NCBI RefSeq assembly: GCF_024323335.1
Contig: NC_066581.1
Coordinates: 344,164,399 to 344,228,398 of the forward strand
Direction: 5' to 3'
DNA: 64,000 nt
Source: Lathyrus oleraceus
Taxonomy: Eukaryota; Streptophyta; Magnoliopsida; Fabales; Fabaceae
In this document: positions 1-14,000 of the stretch, piece after piece
Layout of the letters: every line of letters begins with the position of its first letter
Position numbering within the stretch: position 1 is the first letter of the stretch
Notes under the pieces: generated by a model
What the model was told of the DNA's origin: nothing
Database searches by the model: none
What the model saw: the letters and a program-made list of their open reading frames with translations, nothing else
Program-made: the position numbers and the translations under genes

Positions 1-278
1 TAGGTCAAACAAGGTCAAAGGACCTTGGAGAAAAAAATTCAGAATTTTTGGAAACTTAAAAGTATTTTCAAACAATTAAAAATATTCACAAAATCAATTA
101 AATCATGAAAAATATTAATAATGATCCAAAAAATAATTTTAATTCAGAAAATGAAAGAGGATTTTATTTAAAAAAATTTGGTGAAACTCTCATATTTTTT
201 GGATCAATATTAAAATTAATATGAATTAATGAAAATCAAAGGAATAAAAATAAAAATCAGATAATCAAAAAAACGTGG

Positions 279-322
279 ACCACTTGATCTCCCTCATTAA
301 TTGAGGTGGCAGATCAAGTGGT
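279..322 (-). promoter_or_regulatory. Leader stem-loop in L1
   Basis: Perfect 12-bp arms (279-290 and 311-322, core CCACTTGATCT) enclose a 20-nt loop that contains a smaller CCTCA/TGAGG stem around TTAAT. It lies about 0.7 kb downstream of the TATA box, so it would be in the RNA leader. A GCGCGC tract follows. The same structure with different arm sequences occurs in the other LTRs. Confidence 0.7.
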
Positions 323-990
323 GGAGAGCGCGCGTTCCATGATGCCCTTGCGTCAACTGATCACACGCTGGGTAATCACAACGTACACTCTTGATTAAAA
401 CATTTTGAACTCATCTAATGGCACTAAACACTTCCAGCGCATAGCCGGAGCCAAAGGCCGGTCATCTTCTCTGATGACCCTGGCCGGACTGGTTCAATCA
501 TCACCACATCATAAATGAAAAAATGGCGTAGATCACGAATATCACCTCCATTTTAACTAACTCCAAATATATAGAGAGATACGTGGAGTTGAATTTTGAG
601 GTGTGTCAACTGAGTTGCTTCGATTTCATCTCAAAGCAACTCAATCTTCTTGCCTACATTGGTAGGACTTCAGACAACCTAGGATCCAAGAGAATTAATA
701 AGAATTGAGAGAGAATCGAAGAGAAGAAAAATCTGGAAAAATACCTTCAATATTGTGCAAAACTGGATCTCTCTTGCTTCAATTCGTGTTTGATCTTGCT
801 TATGGAGCTTGTGGCAGTGGCTTAAGAGTAATGCAAAGCTTTGGATCCTGGAGTTTTTGAATCTCCAAACAGTGAGATTCAAACTCAAATTTTAGTTGAA
901 ATTTCTCAGGTTTTCCTTTGAATTGAGAGGGTTTGAAAGGTTGGGGCCAAAGCTAGCGCGCAAAGTCGTCTGAATTGAGGCATTGGACCT

Positions 991-1000
991 CTATTTATAG
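991..1000 (-). promoter_or_regulatory. TATA box of LTR L1
   Basis: The palindrome CTATTTATAG gives TATAAATAG on the sense strand. It sits about 1.5 kb inside the LTR, as in the other Ogre-like LTRs here, and would place the U3/R border about 30 nt further downstream. Confidence 0.6.
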
Positions 1001-2512
1001 CAATGGGAAGTGTTATTTGCACACTTGAAAAATTCTCCAAAATTGGCAATGCAATGCACATGCTTGCATGGGCGTGTGCAGGACCATGAAGCAATCTAAA
1101 TAGGTCCACAATCAACTGAAATAAGGTCTGCATGAAGTTTGGATGGCAAGGCAAAGTTGTTTGAACATTTGAATCATGAACCTTGCCAACTGATACAGGC
1201 CTGCTTAAGCCATGCGCAGACCTATCAAACTGTGTCCAAAATGAATGAATTAGGACTGTATGGAAAGCTTAGATCAAGAGTAATAACTCTTATATTGAAA
1301 ACATTTCCATATGGAACTTGTATCATGGTGAATTTTGAGGTGGAAATTTGGAAATTTCAACATGTCAAAATATTTTCTAAGTGTCAAGCCACATATTCAA
1401 TTATTCCACCTTGCTTAACTTCTTATGTGAGCTCCAAATGAAAAAAGTTTCTTCATCAAAGTTATAGATATTTCAAAAATATTCAAAATTTTCACAAATT
1501 TGACATCATTTGGATTTAGGATGAGTGAGTTATGCATTTTTGAAATTAAGGAAAATCACTTGTTCAATGGTATTGGTCCAAAATGACCCATAATGTATCC
1601 TCATATCACATGCTCATAAAAGTTGAATTAGATCTCATTCCAAACATCACAGTTGAATTAGAAACCTTGAATTTTATTATGAAACTTGGAAATCTTTCAT
1701 CTCAAAAAAATTGAGCAAGTTATGGTCTTGGGAAGTTGACTTTCAAATCAGGGTTTAGACAAAATGATCTATAATGTTTCAACATAGAAAATGACTTTCC
1801 AGGCAAAATTAGATCTAGACCTCAACATGAAAGTTATATAGAATGTCATTTAGAGTAACGTTTCGCTTGGAATCATTTTCATATGATGAAAATTGTAGGA
1901 GATAGGGTCTTGGGGGACCCAGTTTGATCAGATGAATTTATCTGGCCAACCACAATCAACCATCTTGCTAACTTGCAATTCTCTTGACTTTTTAGGCTCA
2001 TGGTAGATCATATATGCATAATATGATGAATTTTTAAGTGTCCCTTGAGAAATTTAATCAATTGGTGAAGAAGCTTGTTGAAGAAGTTACTCAAGATGCC
2101 CAGATAAACTAGGGTTTCCAAAGAAAACCAATTCCAAACTCTTGAAGAATGCTTGATCAAAATAACATGTAGAGATCATTGGACTCATATATGATGATTA
2201 GAGCCATTGTGGATCATTCCTTGGTTGTTCTCTTAGCAATGAGGGTCTTAAACCCTATATGTGAACTTGATAAATCAAAGGTGATCATGCCCTACCTACA
2301 AAAGAGTTAGGCAAATGCAAAGGCGTATTTTTAGTATTTTGGTTAGTAAAATGATAATATACAAGTATGATACAATCACATGGTACTTGGCGATCTCTCC
2401 CAAAATAAACCCAATGAAAGGGGGGTAAGGAGGATGCCAAGGTATGATCCCAATGCTAATGTAAATGATGAGATTGCATGAGGGATCTTAGGGTCAAAAT
2501 TGGGGTCTTACA

Positions 2513-3039
2513 ACATCAACAAAATCGTCGATGTTAGGGAACAAATACAAACCATAGATTAGCAACACAAATATAGCTTCAAAAGCATCCACACTATCGA
2601 CTTGAGCAAAAGCAGTAGATTTCCCAAATAGGAACTCATAAGTCAACCCAAATATTCCTCCTTTCTTCACCCAATGAGCCTCAATTTCAGACTTCTTCAG
2701 ATGAAGAGCTTCAGCTATAATATGATATTTGGGAATCTCCTCCAATCTACTAAAGGGAAACTTGTCAAAAACATGTATTCCCAAGAGATGGGCATATTCC
2801 TCTAACATAAGCATAAGCTGATAATCGGGAAAAATGAAGCAACGGTAGAGAGGGTCGTAAAATTGAACCAACACACTCAAGAGTCCTTCCACTACATCAG
2901 CAGATAATACAGATAAAAGTTTCCCATGACGCTTCTTGAAGTCTAAGGGGTCTAATACAAAAGATGATAGTTTCCTCAACTCTTTCAGATCAGGACATCT
3001 GAAACTGTACTTCTTAGTGTTCCATCGTCCATAATCCAT
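2513..3039 (-). pseudogene. Ogre ORF1 fragment (N-terminal ~176 codons)
   Basis: This reading frame starts at the ATG at 3039 and clearly matches the ORF1 at 41646: shared segments are NTKKYSFR, LVQFYDPLYRCF, LEEYAHLLGI and the run DAFEAIFVLLIYGL. The match ends at 2513, in the middle of the conserved FPNIDxFVDV segment, where LTR sequence begins; the last few codons before the stop are LTR-derived. ORF1 is the extra protein that Ogre elements carry upstream of gag. Its function is not known. Here it is broken. Confidence 0.8.
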
Positions 3040-3833
3040 GGTTTGAAGATATTTGCAAATAAAACCTCAATTCCTTGAAGTTATTTTCATATGATGAATG
3101 TCATGATGCTCATGAATGCATGAATGCAACAATCGCAAATAAGGAATCACACACAAGGCAAACAAACGAAGGTCAAGGGATGAACCAGGTCATTATCAAG
3201 GTCAATCATCCATTTTGGTGGATTATGGTTTTCACATTATCAACACCCAAGTTCCATTGATATTGACAAGACTTGATTGGATCAACCAAGAATCAAGGGT
3301 TTGTTGTAAGTCACGAGCATGGAGTCTGGGTAAGAACCATCCCAAAGGAGTTAACTAAGGATAAAAACCTATAGATCATGTTCTAAAAAGTTCCCATAGT
3401 CTTAATTCCATCTATCGGATATTACACGTTAGGATGACTGACTCATCAACCCATAATATTCTTAAGAGAAACTCGTCTGAGTGTAGTATCACGTAACAAC
3501 TGTTATCAAGTCTACACTTGAACAATCTCCACACTAAGTCCTAAATAGGACAAGAGGGGTTAAATGTTCTACAGTCCTCAGCTTCTCGGACCCAAAGGCA
3601 TCGAAAGTGATGCCTAACCACAAATAACTTGTGTGACATCAATAGCTCCAAAAGGGTTTCCACTGAGTAAATGGGTCTCAAGCTAACTTGTTAAGGAATA
3701 CTCCACACAAGTCGAACATGACTATACCATCCTCATATCTTAATTGCACTCAAGTTTAGGTTAGAACTTATCTCACCACTTAAAGATCACCAAGCACAAC
3801 AAACAGATTATATCATACAAACAACTATACAAA

Positions 3834-3942
<109 letters not shown>

Positions 3943-3984
3943 TATATACACATAAAAAAGTAGACTAAACCCAGTGAAGACTAC

Positions 3985-4002
3985 TCCCCAGTAGAGTCTC
4001 CA
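3985..4002 (-). promoter_or_regulatory. Primer-binding site, tRNA-Arg type, mutated
   Basis: On the minus strand this reads TGGAGACTCTACTGGGGA, nine nucleotides from the LTR end. It differs from the intact Ogre site at 40727 at two positions. It marks the LTR at 4012-8740 as the 5' LTR of a minus-strand element. Confidence 0.8.
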
Positions 4003-4011
4003 CTTAATTTT

Positions 4012-7000
4012 TGTAGCGGTAAATTCATGACCATTAAACTATGGATAAACTTAACGTCAATAGAACTAGAGTCGCCACCGCGCTTTTATTGTTTCCAAAG
4101 GAAAATGGAAAAGTACGAACAAAACCCAAAGATAAGAAATTTTCAAATCAAAACTAATAAAATTCCAGAGATTACAGGTAAGGGGGTTGGTTACACAGAG
4201 GGAAGGTGTTAGCACCCAAAGTGTCATAGGTACTCCTAGGGAGCCTTTTTTATGTATGTATGTGTTTTGGTATAAAATGATGTTTGTAATAAATAGAGTG
4301 TGGGGATGAGAAAAGAATTCATTAATTATATTTTTGTGTTTGACAATACCTTCGGACTTGTGCTGACGTACCAATATAAATATGAGGGATCAAAACCTCG
4401 TAGTTCGTGGTAACAATTTCAAAATGAGTTGATTGCTTTTTAGTAAAAGTTTAAGTTTAAAAGAGGCACAAACGGCCTAAAAGAATTTGAATGAGTGTTA
4501 GTTTTTTTTGTCTTTTGAAATTTTAATTCAATATGGTTAAGTTCATTTACAAGTTTGATTTAAGAAAAGAGTTTAAAAATGCAATGGCATAAGGCCAAAG
4601 TTTCTAATTTGCAATAAAGAGTCTAAGTTTAGAAATCACAAGCAAAGAAGATTTTTAAAGGGGGGAGAGATTTGAAATTTAAGAAATGGGAGGAGATGAA
4701 GAGACTAATCCTAATAAAAAATTTAAAAGTTAAAAGTTGAAAAGATCTGACCAATGGGATGCAATCCAATAGACAAGAATGTCATATAGAAACCCATTTT
4801 TCCTTTGGAATTTAGAATCAAGCAATATCAATAAACAAGTAGCAAGATGAAGAGTAAGGTATCAAATAAAGATAGTCACATCCAAGCTAGCAACTTCATA
4901 GTCTTCTTCTTAATCTTCCCATGTATCAGATATACTCCTTGAATGACTCAGAACAAGGCATTAGACACAGGTTCAAAGTAACATTTACATCAAGACCATG
5001 TAGCAGATGAACTCAAGTGGATCCCAATACTTACATCAGATGAAAGCTCAAATCACAATAACTTGGTTTCAGAAATGTTAGCATTGACCAGGTCATTTTG
5101 CATAGGGAATGTTGCCTAATTCTAAGTCCAAACCTTAGATCAAATCCAACAGTCCACACAAGCATTTTTTAGGGTTTTTGTTATTTTTAGGTATTTTAAG
5201 GTCCTAAGACCACAAACACAAACAAGATACACAAACAAATATATACAATCACAATATATGGCGCAAGTGAGGAAAGTGAAAATGGCATAAACATAGACAA
5301 GTTAAATGATACGTATAATGACAAATGAAATGGTAAGTGGCTTGAATTTAAATTTCATAAAGTAAATGACTTAAAATTAAAAGCAAGAATAACAAGAGTT
5401 TGTCAAATGTTAGTTGATTAGATGTTACTGAAGTTTTTCTTTTTAATTAATTAAGCCATCCTTTAGAGAACACTCAACCGTCTATTCACAAGCATGGATC
5501 CTTGAACTAAGACATCTTCCAAAGGAAGGAAAAAAGGCCAAGTTTCCACACAATACGATGAAAGGGGGGAGACTTACAATCTCACTTACTAGAATGTTAT
5601 GCCTTTAGGTCAAAATTTAGCATTATGTTAAGCAACTGTAATTGGACTTATGTAGAAGTCACAACTATCTGAGGTCGGGCAATAGAAATTTTGGTGTTAA
5701 TGCATGTTAGAGATATGGTATAATGAACCATACTCCTAAAACATACCACACACAAAAAGAAAATGATCAAAGGATGGACCTAATCTCATTCATACTTGTA
5801 TTGGTTCATCTAACATGAAGTTATTGATGAACCAATTAGCCTTAGGATATTGAGACTTCATTGGTTAGTGAAAGGGATGGGATCGAATGGGATTGAAGAT
5901 GGAGAGGGATGTGAGATGGGACAAACACAAATTGGTCATGGGAGGAATTTTATCAAATTAAAATCATTCATTCATTTTGGGAGATGAAATGTACATTTCA
6001 TCAATCCCCTAAATCCAATGATTTTAATCCAACAAAAGTCAAATCAACCTTGACCAAGGCCCAAACACATAGTCAAACTTCACAAGTCAATAAAAATGGC
6101 TCAACACAATTTCTACACAATTAATCAATTAAAAAACAAATTAAAATGCATTTTAATTAAAATATGTTTGATTAAAAACCTAAAACCTCTTCAAAACACC
6201 AAATAAATAGCCAAGAGATTTATCCTAGGTGAAACAAGGTCAAAGGACCTTAGACAAAAAAGTTCATTATTTTTGAAAAATCAGAAGTATTTTTAAACAA
6301 TTAAAAATATGCACAAAAACAATTAAATCATGAAAAATATCAAAATTAATCCAAAAAATGATTTTAATTCAGAAAATGAAAGACGAAAATATTTGAAATT
6401 TTTTGGTAAAAGTCCCATATTTTTTGGATTAAAAATGAAATTGATATGAATTAATTAAAAATAATGGATTAAATGAAATAATTAGAAATTCAAAAAAAGG
6501 AGAGTCATCTGATCTCCTTCATTAATTGAGGTGGCAAATCAGATGATTGGAAACACGCGTTTCACCAATGCTTCAGTCAACTGTCCCACACGCGTGGTAA
6601 TCAATTTGGATGGATGAGATTAGAAGCTATGGACCAGATCAGATGGTTGGAACTTTGCCAACACACCACTGAAACCCTAGCTCCGGTCATCTTCTCTAAT
6701 GAGGACCACAGGACTGGTCCAAGCTCAACTCAATGGAAAATGAAAAGAGAGTACACTAATTTGAAGGAAAAATATTCAGGAGCACGAATCTGGCCTCAAT
6801 TTTGTCCAATTCCAAGTATATAAAAAGATACAGGGATTTGAATTTTGAGGATCATGAACTGAGTTGCTTCGATTTGACCTCAAAGCAACTCAATATTCTT
6901 GTCTACATTGATAAGGCTTCAGACACAAAAATCACAAAGAATGGTGAAGAATTAAGAGAGAATCGAAGAGTGGAAGTTTCTGAAAAATCACCTTCGAATT

Positions 7001-8740
7001 GATCCAATTCAACTTGATCTTGATCTAGATTTGATTGCTTTCTCTTCCTCTTGCTTGCAGAAACCAATTGAGATGAAAAGGGAAGTGAATTTCTAGAGTT
7101 TGAACTTCCAGATAGAAGATGAAGTTTAAGCTCGATTTCAAGAGAAATCTTCAGAAATTCTATGGCAGTGGGGATTTGAATCAGTCTAGCAAAGCTTGGG
7201 TAAGGCGTTGATGTTGATTCTGAAGCCTTGAGCTTGTTTAAATAGGAAATGCATTTGATTTTTACACCACTTGAATTTTTGCAAAATTTGGAAAGCTTCT
7301 TGCATGGGTGAATGGGCAATGGTTTGGGCCTAAGGAGTGATGTAATCCACTTCCAAATCGTGTGCAAAGTGTACTGAATTCATCATGTCGAAGCATGCAA
7401 AGAAGAATGATCATTTAAGTTCAAAACTTGCCAAAACACTTCCCACAATGGAACCATGCGCAAGCCCCTCATACTTTGCCCAAATGAGATGATATTGGAC
7501 TTTTTGGAAAGGTGAGATCAAAGGGAACAACTTTAATGTTGAACACTTTTTCATTTGAAGCTTGGATCATGATGAATTTTGAGGTGGAAGTTTGGGAAAT
7601 CTAACATATTTGAAAAGTATCTAAGTCCCAAGTTAAATGTTCACTTCTTCCATCTTGAATAACTTTTTCTATGGACTTCAAATGAGAAACATTTCTTCAT
7701 TAATATTGTATCTATTTCAAACCTATTAAATTTGGTCACAAATTTGACCGCATTTGGCTTTGGCATGAAGGAGTTATGTATTTTAGAAGTTGAGGAAAAT
7801 CACTTGTTCAATGGTAATGGCCCAAAATGACCTATAATGTTTCCTCTTGGAACATTAATTTTCAAGTTGAATTTGCACTCCCTTCAAACATCAAAGTTTA
7901 AGTATACATCTTAAATTTAATTATGAAATTTTAATGGCTTCTATATCATAAAAAATGAGCAAGTTATGGTCTTGGGAAGTTGACCTCCAAACTAGGGTTC
8001 AGACAAAATGACCTATAATCTTTCACCATAAAAAATGACTTTCCAAGCAAAACTAGCTCTTGACCTCCAAACTAGAAATTGAGTAACTCTGCTCTTGTAA
8101 TCATTTTCATATGACAAAAATTGTAGGAGATGGGGTCTAGGGAACCCCAGTTTTGACCAGTTGACTTTCTCTGATCAACCACCATGAACCAACTTGCTAG
8201 GTTGACATTCTCTTGACTTTTGGGACTCATGGGGGATCATATATGCATAAGATGATGTAATGTGAAATATCCCTTTAAATACTTGATCAATTGTTGAAGA
8301 AACGTGTTGAAGAAGCCACACAAGATACCCAGATGAATTAGGGTTTCCAAGGAAAACCAACTTCAAACTCTTGATAATTTCTTGTTCAAAATAACATGTA
8401 AAAATCATGGGCGTCCATATATGATGCTTAGAGCCAATGTAAACCAATTCTGGATTGTGCTCCTTGCATTGAGGGTCTTAAACCCTAGCTATAAGCTTGA
8501 TAGAGCATAGGTGAACACACACTACCTACAAAAGCAACAAACTATACATTTGACATATTTTTGGTATTTTGATTAGTAAATAAATAAAAATGGAGTATGA
8601 TACAATCAAAAGTGCTTAGTGACCTCTCCCAATGAAACCCAACGAATGAAGGGTAAGGAGGATGTCAATGTGTGATCCCAATGCCAATGCATATGATGAG
8701 ATAGCATGAGGAATCTTAGAATCAAAATTGGGGTCTTACA
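4012..8740 (-). mobile_element. Ogre-like 5' LTR, 4.7 kb (L2)
   Basis: The LTR starts TGTAAGACCCC on the minus strand at 8740 and ends in CTACA at 4012, next to a primer-binding site, which makes it a 5' LTR. It is colinear with the solo LTR at 16599-21225 but diverged from it. It contains the leader stem-loop (6505-6546, one mismatch) and a second inverted repeat at 6860-6892. The TATA region near 7240 is degenerate. The 5 bp on its outer side are CCATT; the partner end of the element is not in view. Small frames inside it are not supported as genes. Confidence 0.85.
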
Positions 8741-10209
8741 CCATTGTGAGTTTTTTTCTCTTTTTACCATTCATTTGAACCACTCACCTCTTCTATTATC
8801 ATATCTTGTTCCATTACCAATCTCCATCACAATTTCTCTTCTCTCCATCAACAACCATTAAGCTCTCACTGCCCAGATCAAGTATGCTCATGTGCTCTCA
8901 ATTTCAAAACCATTTGCACCAACAAATGGTCCACAACTGTACGAACATGGAAAACAACCTCCATCGAAACCTCCACCATCGGAAGATACGAAATCGCTAA
9001 GATATTGTGTTTGTGTATATGTTATAGTTATTGTTATTATGTTCTCTTGTCTATTTCATATTTGTTTGTTGTTCTTAAGTTTCATGTATTTTAAATTTGT
9101 AGTCATGTTGTTTGTTGAAATGCCCCCAAAGAGGTGTGGATGAAGGGAATGTGTTTATGAGTGAGAATCCAATAGTGATTATTGCAAATCAGATTCTCTT
9201 TTCCACTCAATAATAAACTCTTTCACACATGATGACTTTAACCAACTCGAAGAACCCATATAATCGAACCGTGCGTGATAAAGTTAAAAAATGATCCATA
9301 ACTGGATAGATTTAAAGACTGTGATTCTTCATCATATGTTGAAGAGTTTTGTTTGATTATTTGGATTAAAAAATTTGATTGATAACGCTCTATTGTTTTT
9401 AAAATTTTCAAAGGTTATTGATATTCAAATTTTGATTGACTTAGTTATTAATTTTGTTATTAAAATATAGATGGAAAATGTTCTACCACATTGTATAACA
9501 CATCGCATTTCAGGTTTGTATTTGATCTATTTTATCTAATGCATAATGTATTTACCGTAAAAAAGAAAAAAATTTAACCGGATGTAAATGCATTTCTTGG
9601 TCTAAGAATTTTGTGATTTCTAAACTTCTAGTCTTCTTTACACCTTCCAAAGATAAAAAGAAAAGTAAAAAAGGAAAATAATTCGTTTATGCATGTAAAT
9701 CAGAATCTTATTTGGTTTATGTTTCTCATCTATTGTTTGTTCTTTAAATAGCTTTAGTTAGTGAATTTAGAATCTCTGCTTAACTTTCTCTTTTTTCTTT
9801 ATCAAATTCTTAACCCAACTAACATGGAGGAGGAATAAATGTAAGTAATTAACCACACAATTTTTCTAATACATAGTGGGAAATTGTTTAGATTCGCTTT
9901 AATTAGCATGTTGAAGGTGGAAGCAACATAATTATATTATAGTCAAATTAAAGAACCTTATGTCATCATAATGATACCTATTCGAGTAAGTCATCTTACT
10001 ATAAAATGATGGCGGGGTACGTTCAATGATGGAGCTAGTATAAATGAATCTTCTAAATAGATTATGGGCCCTATAAGCTTTCTTTTACCTTAAAAAAAAT
10101 AAGTAAAATTTCAAAGTTATGCATATCTTAGAAAACCATGTTCAACATTTTATCAACATTACTCCCTCTAATTCTATTTATAAAAAAAATAAAAAAATTA
10201 AGTTTATTA

Positions 10210-10294
<85 letters not shown>

Positions 10295-10553
10295 TCAACT
10301 TTTGTTTTATAATTAGAACTAATAAAAATATTTTGTAGAACAGAAGTGGATCCCTTGTCTACCCACGCCTATCCAATGTTAAATCAAAGATAATAATCAA
10401 AATTAGTAGACATTATATATCCAATGAAAAGAGATTGTAAGAGAAGATGTAGTTCGAAAAACAACAACCTTTCCTTTATTTTGATGACAATGACAAAGGC
10501 CAAGTACATTGTATGATTTTTTTAACTTAAGTGTATTAAACAAACTAGTTATT
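8741..10553. other. AT-rich DNA without a recognised gene
   Basis: This stretch between an Ogre-like LTR and the old copia element has no recognisable transposon protein. An 83-codon frame at 8892-9143 (+) has a proline/lysine-rich stretch (KQPPSKPPPSEDTK) followed by a hydrophobic segment (YVIVIVIMFSCLF), but I know no family that matches and there is no supporting signal. It may be a gene fragment or chance. Confidence 0.5.
10215..10292. repeat. (TA)n microsatellite, ~39 units
   Basis: A 78-bp run of pure TA just upstream of the decayed copia element. A 65-codon frame across it that reads as poly-(IY) is an artefact of the repeat. Confidence 0.95.
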
Positions 10554-10876
10554 TGATATACCTTTTTTTTTATAGTTGGTCATTTCAATTTATAATTGTT
10601 TATGTTAGTCTTTTAACCACCATATGCATAAAAAAATTATAGCATGACAAAACTCACTTATGGATTGAAAAAACAAAGAAAGCATAGTAAGTGAAATCGA
10701 TTATTAAAAGGGAATTAATTTTGTATCAGCGGTAATCGATTACATGTTTTGTGTAATTGATTATAAGTCTGAGTCTTCAGTTGTTTCAATTATTTGTTTA
10801 TGTGACATGTATCTCAATCATTATGTAATATTTGTATAAAATATCTTGGAGGCATCTTTAACAATATTTAATGCAA

Positions 10877-10880
<4 letters not shown>

Positions 10881-10911
<31 letters not shown>
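10881..10911. repeat. (CT)n microsatellite in copia 5' LTR
   Basis: About 30 bp of CT repeat. The equivalent place in the 3' LTR (around 15100-15116) has only a short TCTCTCTC run, so the repeat expanded in one LTR after insertion. Confidence 0.85.
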
Positions 10912-10914
<3 letters not shown>

Positions 10915-11024
10915 TTTCCTTATCCACACTCTATTTTCTCCATCATTCAGCAATCTTGTGATTCTAAATTCTAACATTTGACATCAAGAGTCTGGTTCTG
11001 ATCCACAAACACCTAGTGTGCAAC

Positions 11025-14000
11025 ATGAGTTTTGTCTCCAACGAAAGAATCCTTGCAAACCTACTCATCCTTGATGGGAAGAATTACGGTAAATGATGCA
11101 AACAAATGAAAGTGTAGTTTGGGTACCAAGATGTTCTTGAAGTGATCAAGAACGGAGTGAATCCCTTGTCCAATGTGTAACGGATGCACAACGAGCAACA
11201 CATAAGGAAGAAAAGAAGAAAGATTTCAAGGCACTATTTTTTATCCATCAATGTATAGACGGTGACAACTTTGAGAAAGTTGGTGATTGCAAATCGTCAA
11301 AGCAAGCGTAGAAAATCTTAGAGAAGACATATGTGGGGGTGATAAGGCGAACATGGTGAGGTTATAAATTAACAAATGTCAACTTGAATTGATTCAAATG
11401 GAATAAAAGGAGTCAATCAACGATTTCACAACAATAATCACTCGATTAGTGAATCAAGTGAAGGCATGCGGAGAAATAATGATAAGGAAAAGGCGGAGAT
11501 CTCTTTGTAGGCTCGCTTCAATGAGAAGGACAAGGGGTCGAAAGAAAAATGGCCCATGAAGAGTAAGGGGAATTTTCAGAATTTTGATGGAAGAGAGTCC
11601 CAAAGTTCTGAGAATTCGACTTGTCAAAGAGTGAGAACAACTGGAATAAAAATGGCGGTAAAGAAGAAATCTCAATGAGGTGAAGCCAAGGTTGCTAGAC
11701 AAGAGTTTTATGAGGAGAATACACTTTTGGTCATGATCACAGGAGGAGAATGCAGTAGCAGTAGGCCGCGAGACAATAACATCATCAATTTTGGGAATGC
11801 TGCAAAAATAGGTTATAACAGGTTACATGAAAGCGTTAATCGGTTATAAGAAAATGTCATGGTGACTATAAGAGAAGGAGTCCAGTACAAAGTGGTATTT
11901 GGACTCAGGTTGTTCTACTCATATGATTGGGATAAATGATTGGTTTGTTAAAATCAATCGTACCATGAAGAACAAAGTGGAGTTCGTGGATGACACCACT
12001 CTTGTGGCCGATGGGATCTGTGATGTTTTGATCATGACAAGGGATGGTGGAAATTCCTTGATCAAAGATGTATTGTATATTCCAGGAATCAAATGTAACC
12101 TTATAAGTATTGATCAATTGCTTGAGAAGGATTACAAGATTTACATGGAAAACAAGGGGTTATGTGTTATGGATGCAAATAAAGTTTTGGTCCTTAAAGC
12201 TCCTATGGTTTATAATAGAACCTTCAAGGTTGAACTGAAGGTTATGAAGCATAGATTTCTTGCTACAGTGGCAAGTCCAGAAGAGTGGATACGGAACTAT
12301 CGTCTTGGGCATCTCAATTTATGAGATCTCAAAGATTTGCACAAGAACGGAATGGTAACGAGGCTTCCATTGATAAACACATCGGCTGAAATTTGTGGAG
12401 AATGTGTGCAAGCGAAGCAACATAAGGGTAAATTCAGCAAGGATGCAGGTTATAGAAGTAAGAATTACCTTCAAGTGGTGTATTTGGATGTGTGTGGCCC
12501 GATGCAAGTAAAATCTATTGGTGGCAATAAATATTTTTCCACATTCATTGATGATCATAGTAGAAATATATGGACATACCTAATCAATAGAAAGGATGAG
12601 GTATTTAAAGTGTTTAAGAAGTTCAAGTCCATGGTTGAGAGACAAAGCGGTCACAAGCTCAAAGTTCTCAAAATGGATGGTGGAGGCAAATATGTCTCAA
12701 AAGACTTTGAGAGGTTTTGTGATCAAGAAATGATTATACATGAGGTTGTACCACCTTATATGTTGCAGAAAAACAGTGTTGCCGAAAGGAAGAATCGATC
12801 GATCATCAGCATGGTAAGAAGCATGATAAAGGGAAAGAACTTGCCAAAAGAGTTATGGGAAGAAGCGGTATCCACGACTTCCTATTTGTTGAATAGGTGT
12901 CCAACAAAGAAGCTTGAGAAGGTAACACCAGAGCAAGCATGGTCGGGATTCAAACTGAATCTGAACCATTTGAGATTTTTGGTTTTATAGTGTATCGACA
13001 TGTTCCGGGATGCTTAGAAAGAAGTTGGATGATAAGGGAGAAATTATGATACATGTAGGGTATCGCTCTATCGGTGGTTACAAGTTGTATGATGCAGCAA
13101 ACATAAGGGTTGTGATCAGCCGATACATCATTTTGAATGAGATGAAGCCACTGTAGTAGCCTGTAACCCGTTACGTAAAACATATAACCTGTTACAGGTC
13201 CGAAAATTCAGATTCTGTATATACGGGAAGTGCATAAATGCATGATACGGAAGCCTAAATTAAAGAGAATGTGAGAAGATCAACAAGGAAAATAGATTTT
13301 CCTCAAAGACTCTAAGATTGTGAGCTATTCCGAGACAACAAATTCAATGATGATGGTGATTTCGTCCATTTGCACATATGGCCGAATTTAAACTCGTTAA
13401 AACGGAAGAGGCTTTAAGTGATCAAAAATGTATTTTTTATATAAAGGATGAGATGGAATCTATTGAGAAGAACATTACTTGGGAGTTGGTTGATTTACCG
13501 GACGGAAAGAAGCCAATTAGTGTGAGATGGATGTTCAAAGTGAAGGCAAATTCCAAGGGTGAAATAGTCAAACATAAGGCTCGATTTTTTGCAAAAGGAT
13601 TCTTTCAAAGAGAAGACATAGACTTTGAAAAGGTATTCACACTGGTTTCTAGGATTGAAACCATTAGGCTAGTTATTGGTATTACGAATAACAACAATTG
13701 GCCCATCTACTAAATGGACGTCAAATATGCATTTTTGAAGGGGTCGTTTGAAGAAGAGATGTATGTAGAACAACCTATTGGTTTTTTTGTGAAAAACCAA
13801 GAGCTAAAGTTCTACAAGTTAAAGAAAACGTTGTATGGTTTGAAGCAAGCTGCAAGAGCTTGTAACAAGAGAATTGATGGTTTCCTAAATGAGGTTGGCT
13901 TCAAGAAATGTGTATCCGGACATGGCGTGTATGTGAAGACGGATATAGGTGAAATAGTGATTACTCTTTGTCTATATGTAGACGACTTGTTGATAACGGG

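Larger units (their letters stand above)
1..2512 (-). mobile_element. Ogre-like LTR, cut by window edge (L1)
   Basis: On the minus strand this begins TGTAAGACCCCAATTTTGAC, the same LTR start used by every Ogre-like LTR in the window, and runs off the left edge. It covers the U3 part and the early transcribed part: a TATA box at 991-1000 and two leader stem-loops (611-643 and 279-322). It abuts a piece of Ogre ORF1 at 2513. Its end sequence differs at many positions from the LTR at 4012-8740, so the two are probably not the paired LTRs of one element. A separate insertion, perhaps a solo LTR, into ORF1 is more likely. Its other end and target duplication lie outside the window. Confidence 0.85.

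Noticed and set aside
8806..9143. Possible small host peptide gene
   Set aside because: Two overlapping frames, no recognised family and no conserved cysteine or signal pattern; kept only as a remark in the unassigned region.
10119..10316. 65-codon frame
   Set aside because: Mostly poly-(IY) translated from a TA microsatellite.
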